DNA of 29,388 nt, taken from the NCBI RefSeq assembly GCF_003478505.1, contig NZ_QUFI01000031.1:1-29388 (forward strand). The letters are read 5' to 3'. Made by a program: the position numbers and the translations under genes. The number at the start of each line of letters is the position of its first letter. Position 1 is the stretch's first letter. Source of the DNA: Clostridium sp. AF27-2AA (GTDB lineage Bacteria; Bacillota; Clostridia; Lachnospirales; Lachnospiraceae). Below the pieces are notes generated by a model that searched no databases, was not told the origin of the DNA, and was given only the letters and a program-made list of their open reading frames with translations. Below are positions 23,457 through 29,388 of this stretch, in pieces.

Positions 23457-23505
23457 CCTATCCGACACCCTGCGCAAGTGCCGGATAGGAACGGCAAAAT
23501 TTTTT
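23457..23505 (+). terminator. terminator-like hairpin after the recombinase gene
   Basis: CCTATCCG (23457-23464) pairs with CGGATAGG (23482-23489). A T-run (23500-23505) follows only after about ten bases, so the structure is not a classic terminator, but its place fits. Confidence 0.5.
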
Positions 23506-23511
23506 ACACTT

Positions 23512-23538
23512 CTATTACTTCTTTATCACACATAAGCA
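23512..23538 (-). repeat. right terminal inverted repeat of the nested element
   Basis: The reverse complement begins TGCTTATGTGTGATAAAGAA and matches the left end (14832-14858) at about 21 of 27 positions. It is followed by the AA shared with the left flank. Confidence 0.8.
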
Positions 23539-23631
23539 AAGTCTCAGGGTATGAAACAGCTGATGGCTGGCGGCGGCGTGGCACTGATCGGCACGACTCT
23601 GGTGCCGCTGCTTTCTGGACTTTTTGGTTAA
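23539..23631 (+). pseudogene. maff2, 3' fragment separated by the nested element
   Basis: The frame reads KSQGMKQLMAGGGVALIGTT and on to PLLSGLFG-stop, the normal C-terminus of Maff2 proteins. Joined to codons 1-41 at 14707-14831 it restores a full gene of about 71 codons in frame. It has no start of its own. Confidence 0.85.
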
Positions 23632-23683
23632 ACAGAAAGCATACGAGGTTGGAATTCTGATGAGGGCGGCGGTGAGCCGCCCT

Positions 23684-23966
23684 TTTACATAGCCAGGTTT
23701 CTGATTGGAATTGGAGACCTGGCTATTTTTTTGCCCTTTTGTAGGTGCACATGCAGGGGGACATTCACTATTCATCATCCCGTAAGGGCGCATTGTACAA
23801 GGAGGTACACATTTATGGCATTTTTCAACAGCGCAGTAACCGTTCTTCAGACCCTCGTTATCGCACTGGGTGCCGGTCTCGGCATCTGGGGAGCAATCAA
23901 CCTGCTGGAAGGCTACGGCAACGACAACCCTGGTGCCAAGTCTCAGGGTATGAAACAGTTCATGGC
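23684..23966 (+). repeat. leader plus maff2, copy 2 of the repeat
   Basis: Nearly identical to 14576-14831 and, after the element-insertion point, to 23539-23566. The hairpin TAGCCAGGT/ACCTGGCTA is here followed by seven Ts (to 23733), so it can act as a terminator or attenuator. Similarity stops inside codon 52 of maff2. Confidence 0.85.
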
Positions 23967-23973
23967 TAATTAA
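23815..23973 (+). CDS. second Maff2-family small membrane protein, shortened C-terminus
   Basis: Protein of 52 residues, identical to the first copy through NPGA, then KSQGMKQFMAN-stop. The usual last 20 residues (second hydrophobic segment, GGGVALIGTTLVPLLSGLF) are missing because similarity ends at about 23966 and a stop follows at once. It may be a functional short variant or a 3'-truncated copy. It has the same GGAGG leader as copy 1. It is valuable because it shows the uninterrupted insertion site of the nested element (23935-23944). Confidence 0.75.
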   Translation: MAFFNSAVTVLQTLVIALGAGLGIWGAINLLEGYGNDNPGAKSQGMKQFMAN

Positions 23974-24035
23974 AGGGAACAAAAAAGAAAGGAAAACCAA
24001 TCCAGACGGTATCAGCGGCAGGATACAAGAATAAA

Positions 24036-24064
24036 TTGTGATTTCACAAGATTGGTGCTATAAT
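24036..24064 (+). promoter_or_regulatory. promoter with palindromic operator ahead of the HTH gene
   Basis: The -35 TTGTGA (24036-24041) and -10 TATAAT (24059-24064) are 17 bp apart. The -35 is one arm of the palindrome TTGTGA-TT-TCACAA (24036-24049), a likely repressor-binding site. The leader then forms a perfect hairpin CCGGGGC-AGCC-GCCCCGG (24081-24098). Confidence 0.7.
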
Positions 24065-24127
24065 AAGAGAAAAGTTCCTGCCGGGGCAGCCGCCCCGGTG
24101 GTATGGATAGAAAGGCAGGAAAACAAT

Positions 24128-24400
24128 ATGCACATCAGCTATAAACCACTCTGGCACACACTGTTAGAGCGTGATATGAGGAAAGAGGATTTAAGGCTTG
24201 CCGCTGGTATGACAACGAATATGATTGCCAACATGAGCAAAGAGGGAAAGCACATCAGCATGGATACATTAGCCCGTATCTGCGAAACGCTGAATTGTGA
24301 GATTACCGATGTGATTGAGTTAGTACCAGACGAGCCTGCTTCCACAGGAGGTAAGGAACATGAGAGAATTGAAACCAAGAATAACGGAAAACGGAATTGA
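24128..24400 (+). CDS. Cro/C1-type HTH transcriptional regulator
   Basis: Protein of 90 residues containing a compact Cro/C1-type helix-turn-helix (LWHTLLERDMRKEDLRLAAG, TTNMIANMSKEGKHISMDTL, ARICETLNCEITDVIELV). Small repressors of this type are common at the regulatory end of Firmicutes mobile elements. The ATG at 24128 is preceded by a modest AAAGGCAGG. The palindrome over its own promoter at 24036 suggests autorepression. The 3' end overlaps tnpV by 41 bases, so both are in one transcript. Confidence 0.85.
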   Translation: MHISYKPLWHTLLERDMRKEDLRLAAGMTTNMIANMSKEGKHISMDTLARICETLNCEITDVIELVPDEPASTGGKEHERIETKNNGKRN

Positions 24401-24749
24401 TTATATCCTTGTCGGAGGTTACTACATCCCGGACTTGAAACTGCCGGAGGAACACCGCCCTATCGGAAAGTACGGACGGATGCACCGGGAATATTTAAGG
24501 GAAGTCCACCCAGCCAGATTGAATACATTGATACTGACCGGAGAATTGTGGACATATCTTGCAGACCTGAACGAACAGGCACAGGAACGGTTAGACACTA
24601 TCATGGAGCAGATGAAAGCCACCGAGGGCGTGACAGAGGAATTGAAGCGAACTCAACAAATGGAATGGGTGCAGCGTTGTAATAACATTCACAACCGGGC
24701 AGAAGAAATTGTTTTGCATGATATAATTTATTCATACGGGAGTAATTAA
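24360..24749 (+). CDS. tnpV: transposon-encoded TnpV-family protein
   Basis: Protein of 129 residues matching TnpV of Tn4451-like elements: RELKPRITENGIDYILVGGY, YIPDLKLPEEHRPIGKYGRM, HREYLREVHPARLNTLI, and the LADLNEQAQERLDTIMEQMK helix. Function is unknown. AGGAGG within the end of the HTH gene serves as ribosome site. Its presence outside the nested element (which has its own tnpW and recombinase) suggests that this right-hand region derives from another Tn4451-like element whose recombinase is not in the window. Confidence 0.85.
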   Translation: MRELKPRITENGIDYILVGGYYIPDLKLPEEHRPIGKYGRMHREYLREVHPARLNTLILTGELWTYLADLNEQAQERLDTIMEQMKATEGVTEELKRTQQMEWVQRCNNIHNRAEEIVLHDIIYSYGSN

Positions 24750-24765
24750 ATCGGAGGTATATAAG

Positions 24766-25728
24766 ATGATTGAAATTGTATTTGGTGAAAGTGCCTGTGG
24801 AAGTTTGAAAATTGCCCAAACTTACGGTAAGGGAAAGTATAGAGGAAGTGCAGTTTCGGTCTTTATGAGGCACGAAGATGGGAGTGTTCCATCTTCAGAT
24901 GAAATGAAAGAAGCACAAATTCAAGCACAGGAACAAGAACATATTGCTTGGGAGAATGCTATTCCATTGGGAGGCAAGAGCAGTGATGTTTATTGTTTTG
25001 ATATGGCTCTTAGTGTGGGAGATATTTCTGATAATGGAATTGGCGAACAGCGGAAAAATGTTCTCAAGAAAATGCTGTCTGTCTGGTTTGTAGAGGATTT
25101 AGACTATCAGGTTGAAGAAAAAATACAGAAAATTAAAACTACATTGTCTTCGGTTATTGAACGATATGTAGCTGGGGAAGAAGTTCGTATTTGGTATAGC
25201 TATAATCCGGATGAACTTTGCGGTATGTACTGGCTTATGAAACAACTTCGACCATTAAACTGTCAGACAACAATTTATTTGGTTAAGTTACCTGCCTGGG
25301 AATATGGAAAAGAAAATACTATGACATCCAAAATAGCATGGGGTGAGGTTTCTCCTGGCGAATGGGGAAAATATATAACTCTACAAGAAAAAGCTAAGCC
25401 TGTATTTCTTTCAGCTTGTGCTATGAAATGGAATCAACTTCAAAATGAAAATGCACCTTTGCGTGCAATGCTAAATGGTAAATTGCAAAGTGTTTCAGAA
25501 GATATATATGATAGTTTCATTCTTCGTGAAATTGCGGAACAGCCAGAGCAATTCAAAATGGCTATTGTTATAGGTAATGTTTTAGGAAAATATCAACTTG
25601 GAATTAGTGATGTATGGATTTCTAATCGCATTGATAAAATGCTTGAAGATGGTGTGTTGGAAATTATACAGGACGCACCAAAGGGAGAAACAAATTATCG
25701 CCGGATATTAAGAAAACGAATGAAATAA
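24766..25728 (+). CDS. DUF1835 / DUF3658 domain protein (passenger gene)
   Basis: Protein of 320 residues. The N-terminal half resembles DUF1835 (IEIVFGESACGSLKIAQ at the start, later VYCFDMALSVGDI and VRIWYSYNPDELCGMYWLMK). The C-terminal half resembles DUF3658 (FILREIAEQPEQFKMAIVIG, LGISDVWISNRIDKMLEDGV). Proteins with this pair are widespread in Firmicutes, but I know of no defined function. The gene is clearly more AT-rich than the mobilization genes around it, which suggests a separate origin. It starts 16 bases after tnpV with GGAGG upstream and ends just before the IS256-like element, so it is likely passenger DNA. Confidence 0.75.
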   Translation: MIEIVFGESACGSLKIAQTYGKGKYRGSAVSVFMRHEDGSVPSSDEMKEAQIQAQEQEHIAWENAIPLGGKSSDVYCFDMALSVGDISDNGIGEQRKNVLKKMLSVWFVEDLDYQVEEKIQKIKTTLSSVIERYVAGEEVRIWYSYNPDELCGMYWLMKQLRPLNCQTTIYLVKLPAWEYGKENTMTSKIAWGEVSPGEWGKYITLQEKAKPVFLSACAMKWNQLQNENAPLRAMLNGKLQSVSEDIYDSFILREIAEQPEQFKMAIVIGNVLGKYQLGISDVWISNRIDKMLEDGVLEIIQDAPKGETNYRRILRKRMK

Positions 25729-25760
25729 TAACCACAGCAAGAACGAGACCATCCCATATT

Positions 25761-25810
25761 TTGTGTAAACCTCCAAGGTGGTGTATAATAGAAGCACCAC
25801 AGTGGAGGTT
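25761..25810 (+). promoter_or_regulatory. IS256-like transposase promoter inside an RBS-sequestering palindrome
   Basis: The -35 TTGTGT (25761-25766) lies in the left inverted repeat; the -10 TATAAT (25784-25789) follows after 17 bp. The -10 box sits in the loop of a palindrome: AACCTCCA-AG-GTGGTG (25768-25783) with CACCAC-AG-TGGAGGTT (25795-25810). The right arm contains the Shine-Dalgarno GGAGG (25804-25808). A transcript starting near 25796 lacks the left arm and is free for translation, while one reading in from outside would fold and hide the ribosome site. Confidence 0.75.
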
Positions 25811-25815
25811 TTATT

Positions 25816-27054
25816 ATGGCAAGAAAGAAACGCACACCGGAAGAAAATGCCCGCAGGGAAAAGATCAGAGAGCTGTTGCGGATGGCGAACATCGGCAGCA
25901 TGGACGACATCCAGAGCCTGTTCAAAGAGACGATTGCCGAGTTCATGGAAAACGGCCTTGATGCTGAGCTGGACGACGAACTGGGCTACAGCAGGTACGA
26001 CTATAAAAATAAGGACACGGACAACAGCCGGAACGGGCACAGCAGCAAAACGCTGCGCACCAGCTTCGGTGATGTGGAGATATCCGTGCCCCGGGATCGT
26101 AAGGGGGAATTTGAGCCTCAGGTGCTGAAGAAAAACCAGACCAGCATCAGTCAGGACATTGAGGAGAAGATCCTGTCCATGTACGCCAAGGGCATGACCA
26201 CGTCGGATATAGAGACCCATATTCAGGAGATCTACGGCGTAGAGGTATCTGACACGACCGTAAGCCGCATCACGGACAAGATTCTCCCTATCGCAAAAGA
26301 ATGGCAGCAGCGGCCGTTGGAGAGCGTCTACGCGGTGGTTTTCATGGATGCCATCCACTACCATGTCCGCAGCGAAGGGCAGATCGTGAAGAAGGCAGTC
26401 TATATCGCCATCGGTATTGATCTAGACGGCAGGAAAGATGTTCTGGGCATGTGGGTCGGTGAAAATGAAAGCGCCAAATACTGGGCAACGGTACTCAACA
26501 GCCTGAAAAACCGCGGAATTGAGGACATTTTTATCGCCTGCACAGATAATTTGACCGGGTTTTCCACTGCCATTGAAGCCGTATTTCCTAAAACGGAAAT
26601 CCAGAACTGTATTATCCATCAGCTCCGAAATTCCAGCAAATATGTATCCTACAAGGACATAAAGGCACTCATGGCAGATTTGAAGGCAGTCTACGCCGCA
26701 GTCGATGAGGCTGCTGCGCTGGACGCTCTGGACACCTTTTCTGAACGCTGGGACAAAAAATACCCGAAGATCGCTCCGTCCTGGCGGGAGAATTGGCCCA
26801 ACCTGAGTACCTATTTCAAATATCCCCAGGAGGTGCGCCGCCTGATCTATACGACCAACGCAATTGAGGGCTTTAACCGGCAGCTTCGGAAAGTGACCAA
26901 GGCAAAATCGGTATTCCCTACGGATGACAGTCTGCTGAAGATGCTGTATCTGGCCATGATGGATATTACGAAGAAGTGGACCGGAAGGCGGCAGGACTGG
27001 AGCGTAATTCACGCACAGTTAGCGGTGTTCTTTGCCGACCGCATGCCGGACTGA
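25816..27054 (+). CDS. IS256-family (Mutator-type) transposase
   Basis: DDE transposase of 412 residues. The N-terminal DNA-binding part includes GYSRYDYKNKDTDNSRNGHS, SFGDVEISVPRDRKGEFEP and MTTSDIETHIQEIYGVEVSD. Catalytic residues are visible in VVFMDAIHYHV (first Asp), FIACTDNLTGF (second Asp) and YTTNAIEGFNRQLRK (Glu). Length is normal and there is no frameshift, so the enzyme is probably active. GGAGG precedes the ATG by eight bases. Confidence 0.95.
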   Translation: MARKKRTPEENARREKIRELLRMANIGSMDDIQSLFKETIAEFMENGLDAELDDELGYSRYDYKNKDTDNSRNGHSSKTLRTSFGDVEISVPRDRKGEFEPQVLKKNQTSISQDIEEKILSMYAKGMTTSDIETHIQEIYGVEVSDTTVSRITDKILPIAKEWQQRPLESVYAVVFMDAIHYHVRSEGQIVKKAVYIAIGIDLDGRKDVLGMWVGENESAKYWATVLNSLKNRGIEDIFIACTDNLTGFSTAIEAVFPKTEIQNCIIHQLRNSSKYVSYKDIKALMADLKAVYAAVDEAAALDALDTFSERWDKKYPKIAPSWRENWPNLSTYFKYPQEVRRLIYTTNAIEGFNRQLRKVTKAKSVFPTDDSLLKMLYLAMMDITKKWTGRRQDWSVIHAQLAVFFADRMPD

Positions 27055-27245
27055 CCGGCTGCAACCGGAATGTCAAGAGTCGAGATGAACGGAGGCTGAC
27101 ACCTCTGCCCTTGACATCCCCTCGAAGCGCTGTTATTTTTGTAGAAAAGGCGGCAGCAGCTTGCGCCGCTCCCGCCTTAAAATATTTTTGCTCTATTTTG
27201 CACCACAATTTAGCGTTTACACAAAATTTGGGATTGACCCGCAAG

Positions 27246-27296
27246 AACCGCTGCTACATGGAAGGCACCCCAACCATGCAACAGCGGTTTTTTTTA
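27246..27296 (+). terminator. terminator hairpin between IS256 and the XRE gene
   Basis: AACCGCTG (27246-27253) pairs with CAGCGGTT (27282-27289), with an inner CATGG/CCATG stem, followed by eight Ts on the plus strand. On the minus strand the same stem follows the XRE regulator gene, so it may serve both directions. Confidence 0.8.
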
Positions 27297-28100
27297 CCGT
27301 TTTTTCCTCTGGCTGATAGGCGTTCCCATTTTCTTTGATTTTTTGAGAATCCGAATCAGCCAGCGAAATTCTTCGTCTGACAGATTTTTATAGTTGATAC
27401 CGAGCTGCTTGCAGTAAAGGACAACCAGCTTTTCATCCCGGCTGCCCTTGAAATTTTCGACTGCTTCGAGATTTTCTTTCAATTCATCGGCAACGGTGGT
27501 CTGGGGCGCACTCTCACTGTCCTTTTTGTGGGCTTCCCGAATATCCCGGATAATCAGGTTGAGGTCATCCAGAACCATGTGACTGAAATACTCATCATCA
27601 CTGATATGGGCGGCTTGCAGCACTTTCAAATGCGGGTCATCTTCGCCTGGGCGATACCGTTCAATGATTTCATGCCGGACGGTATCGACAAGTGCATTGA
27701 GGTTTTGAATCTGCATGGTAGCAATCCCGTCCACATAAATCTCAATGTCTGCAAGAAACTTGATGAAATCTTTATGTGTAGCAAGCTCACAGAGCAGACG
27801 GTTGTTAATCCGACCGCTTTTCAGCAGTGCCACCATCTCATCATTCAAATGCAGCTCCGTCAATGGTGTGTTGATCTGCTCCCTGTTCTCTGTCCGGCAC
27901 AGTAGATAATCAACAGAGACCCCATAGAAGTCTGCCAGCGTGATAAGGTTGCCATGATTGATTTCCTTAAAATCCTCTTTTTCATAACTTCCAAGAGCTG
28001 ATTTGGAAATGCCTGTCAGCTTTGATAGTTCTTCCAGATTTAAGCCTTTGTCCTTGCGGAGTTCCCAAAGGCGTTCCTGTATGCTTGTTGCTCCTTTCAT
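27294..28100 (-). CDS. XRE-family transcriptional regulator
   Basis: Protein of 268 residues on the minus strand. An N-terminal Cro/C1 helix-turn-helix is clear (IQERLWELRKDKGLNLEELS, KLTGISKSALGSYEKED, NLITLADFYGVSVDYLL, residues about 7-66). The rest is helical with no recognised family and ends in a basic tail. The start at 28100 has AAAGGAG upstream on the minus strand. It is divergent from the replication module at 28584, a usual position for the repressor of a mobile element. A TTTCC-N8-GGAAA inverted repeat upstream may be its operator. Confidence 0.88.
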   Translation of the reverse strand: MKGATSIQERLWELRKDKGLNLEELSKLTGISKSALGSYEKEDFKEINHGNLITLADFYGVSVDYLLCRTENREQINTPLTELHLNDEMVALLKSGRINNRLLCELATHKDFIKFLADIEIYVDGIATMQIQNLNALVDTVRHEIIERYRPGEDDPHLKVLQAAHISDDEYFSHMVLDDLNLIIRDIREAHKKDSESAPQTTVADELKENLEAVENFKGSRDEKLVVLYCKQLGINYKNLSDEEFRWLIRILKKSKKMGTPISQRKKR

Positions 28101-28583
28101 GGGCGCACGCTCCTTTCCAATGGTTTCATTGCTGCCGCTTATCTGGATTATATCACACTTTCCGCAATCGTGGAAATTTCTGATTTTTACCCCTAATTCC
28201 TACTTTGTGGACATACGGCACAGGGCACAAAAATGTTCTATGATACAGGTAGTTCATCGATGGATTATTCCAATCGAATGACCAGCCTGTGTGGGATATG
28301 CTTCCCTGGCGATGTAGCGCCATGACTTTTGGCAGGGATATGGAGGAACCCTGACCAAAACGAGCGTACCAAAGGGAGCGATACGCCGCTGTGAGATTCA
28401 GGGGAGGAACGACACCGGGGAGAACTGGCGAACTGACACCGAAATGATACCGAAACACGACAATGTGATAGGGGGATAGTCTACCCTATCGCTGATACTT
28501 CGGGAGATTTTAAGCGGCTCTATGACCGCAATTTTGCCGAAAATCGCCCCGAAACCATACACGAAAACGGGAGGAAGCGCAAT
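28101..28583. promoter_or_regulatory. divergent intergenic region between the XRE gene and the right-end module
   Basis: No gene is seen in these 483 bases. On the minus strand a TATAAT box (28147-28152) lies near the inverted repeat TTTCC-N8-GGAAA (28159-28176), a candidate operator for the XRE repressor. Toward the right, the shared 18-mer at 28439-28456 and the hairpin GATAGGG/CCCTATC (about 28469-28492) repeat features found after the relaxase gene at 19556. A 101-codon minus-strand frame across this region has no ribosome site and crosses these elements. Confidence 0.55.
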
Positions 28584-28772
28584 ATGCCGAGAATGAGCAA
28601 AAAGAGGAAGCTTGAGCTTTCCTTTTACCTCAATGACCGGGGGCGTGTCACTTACAACGAATTGTGCCGGAAATGCCAGCATGGGTGCAAGCAGAGCTTC
28701 CGGGCGGTTGTGATTGACTGCCCCCGTTATTTATCCAAACGAGCAAAGAAAAAGGAGGAATACACCGAATGA
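28584..28772 (+). CDS. small Cys-containing basic protein (third module)
   Basis: Protein of 62 residues, MPRMSKKRKLELSFYLNDRG, then LCRKCQHGCKQSFRAVVIDC. It is closely related to the 68-residue protein encoded at 19736, with the same Cys spacing. GGGAGG upstream supports the start. Its stop overlaps the RepA_N gene start by four bases (ATGA), so it is coupled to the replication gene. Function is unknown; presumably zinc-binding. Confidence 0.75.
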   Translation: MPRMSKKRKLELSFYLNDRGRVTYNELCRKCQHGCKQSFRAVVIDCPRYLSKRAKKKEEYTE

Positions 28773-29110
28773 ATTTTGAATTTATGACGATAGACACACC
28801 CTTGCCACCCTGTATGCCATTCCCCAGAGCGTTGACAGGGTTTCCAGTCAGCAGCACCGCAAAGGTCATGTACTGCCGGATGCTGGACGCTATGCTCTCC
28901 AAAGGACAGGAGGACGAAAACGGAATCCTGTTTGTCTGCTTCCCTGTCACAGCCATTGCCGCAGTCTTGTCCCGCAGCCCCATGACGGTCAAGCGTTCTT
29001 TGAATGAACTGGAAACCGCCGGACTTATCATGCGGGTGCGTCAGGGCGTTGGAGAGCCGAACAGGATTTATGTGCTGATACCGGGAAAGGAGGACGCTGC
29101 CCTTGCCTGA
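28769..29110 (+). CDS. RepA_N-type replication initiator domain protein
   Basis: Protein of 113 residues resembling the conserved N-terminal winged-helix domain of RepA_N initiators: LPFPRALT-like start (PPCMPFPRALTGFPVSSTAK), VMYCRMLDAML, VTAIAAVLSRSPMTVKRSLN, ELETAGLIMRVRQGVGEPNR, IYVLIPG. It lacks the longer C-terminal part of plasmid RepA_N proteins, so it may be a regulator or a split initiator. It is coupled to the small Cys-protein gene upstream and overlaps the DUF3847 gene downstream by eight bases. Confidence 0.8.
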   Translation: MNFEFMTIDTPLPPCMPFPRALTGFPVSSTAKVMYCRMLDAMLSKGQEDENGILFVCFPVTAIAAVLSRSPMTVKRSLNELETAGLIMRVRQGVGEPNRIYVLIPGKEDAALA

Positions 29111-29388
29111 TACCTCAAAGCTGGAAAAACTCAATCGGGAGTTGGAGAAAAGCGAAAAGAAACTGCGGAAAGCCATCAATGATGAAAAGGCATTGCAGCA
29201 CCAGTTAAAGCAGCTTACCCGAAAGGAACGGACGCACCGGCTCTGTACTCGTGGCGGTATGCTGGAAAGTTTTCTGCAAGAGCCGGAACGCCTGACAGAT
29301 GATGATGTCATGCTGTTGTTGAAACTCATTTTTCACAGGCAGGACACGCAGGAACTATTGAAAAAACTGCTGGAACGGGAGAAGCCGG
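29103..29388 (+). CDS. DUF3847-family protein, cut by the window end
   Basis: Only the first 95 codons are in the window. A TTG start at 29103 is chosen because AAAGGAGG (29086-29093) lies nine bases upstream and no ATG is nearby. The protein begins LPDTSKLEKLNRELEKSEKK, a coiled coil, then LTRKERTHRLCTRGGMLESF and LTDDDVMLLLKLIF, which is the DUF3847 family of Tn1549/Tn4451-like elements. In relatives a relaxase gene usually follows, so mobilization genes are expected just outside the window. Confidence 0.8.
   Translation, partial: MPDTSKLEKLNRELEKSEKKLRKAINDEKALQHQLKQLTRKERTHRLCTRGGMLESFLQEPERLTDDDVMLLLKLIFHRQDTQELLKKLLEREKP

Larger units (their letters stand above)
14832..23538 (+). mobile_element. 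8.7-kb mobilizable serine-recombinase element inserted in maff2
   Basis: Boundaries come from comparing the split maff2 with the copy at 23815: the uninterrupted site reads GCC-AA-GTCTC, the left junction GCC-AA-TGCTCAT, and the right junction CATAAGCA-AA-GTCTC. The ends carry imperfect inverted repeats of about 27 bp (14832-14858 and 23512-23538, about 21 matches). Contents fit a Tn4451-like integrative mobilizable element: cargo sigma/anti-sigma pair, regulators, oriT-like region, mobC, relaxase, initiator, DnaC-like loader, tnpW and a large serine recombinase next to the right end. It has no T4SS genes and would depend on a helper such as its host ICE. Confidence 0.85.
25752..27233 (+). 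mobile_element. IS256-family insertion sequence, complete
   Basis: Bounded by inverted repeats TCCCATATTTTGTGTAAAC (25752-25770) and GTTTACACAAAATTTGGGA (27215-27233), 18 of 19 matching. It holds one transposase gene. No 8-9 bp target duplication is visible in the flanks (left CGAGACCA, right TTGACCCG). The 160 bases after the transposase stop contain no gene. Confidence 0.9.

Noticed and set aside
27528..27905. 125-codon plus-strand frame
   Set aside because: Shadow of the XRE regulator gene on the minus strand.
28153..28458. 101-codon minus-strand frame upstream of the XRE gene
   Set aside because: No ribosome site, and it overlaps the operator-like and shared non-coding elements.

Overview
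The window looks like a chromosome segment of a gut Clostridia, most likely Lachnospiraceae (inference from gene order, codon style and Maff2/TnpV/TnpW-type mobile genes). Conserved core genes occupy about 1-7330. Mobile DNA fills the rest, about 7331-29388. 

Core part: a secreted protein with cell-wall-binding repeats (254-1495), a YwlG/TIGR01440 protein, then the classic Firmicutes order ecfA1-ecfA2-ecfT-truA-rplM-rpsI. The ECF genes form the energising module for vitamin and metal uptake. truA carries an unusual C-terminal extension of about 120 residues. rplM-rpsI has its own consensus promoter and a folded leader, and ends in a strong terminator at 7289-7325. 

ICE part: directly downstream of rpsI a Tn1549-like integrative conjugative element begins. 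It has short direct repeats, an attenuator-like hairpin, a BRO/KilAC antirepressor, a small protein, a replication initiator with five internal 15-bp repeats, a DnaC-like loader, ParB, accessory proteins (a cysteine-motif protein, PcfM-DUF3846, PcfB), the VirD4/TraG coupling protein, and the small membrane gene maff2. No integrase, VirB4 or other T4SS channel gene of this ICE is in the window. 

Nested element: maff2 is split. Its first 41 codons end at 14831 and its last 30 codons resume at 23539. Between them sits an 8.7-kb mobilizable element (14832-23538) with imperfect 27-bp terminal inverted repeats flanked by AA. In order it carries a sigma/anti-sigma pair, a Tn916-Orf7/Orf8-like regulator pair, an oriT-like region, mobC, a MobA-type relaxase, a small Cys protein, a second replication initiator, a second DnaC-like loader, tnpW and a large serine recombinase. 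The uninterrupted target sequence can be read in a second maff2 copy at 23815, which allows the boundaries to be placed to the base. 

Right part (23974-29388): a patchwork of Tn4451-like parts (HTH repressor with a palindrome over its promoter, tnpV), a DUF1835/DUF3658 passenger gene, a complete IS256-family insertion sequence (25752-27233), a divergent XRE regulator, and the start of a third replication/mobilization module (small Cys protein, RepA_N protein, DUF3847 protein cut by the window end). No rRNA, tRNA, CRISPR array or recognisable antibiotic-resistance gene was seen.
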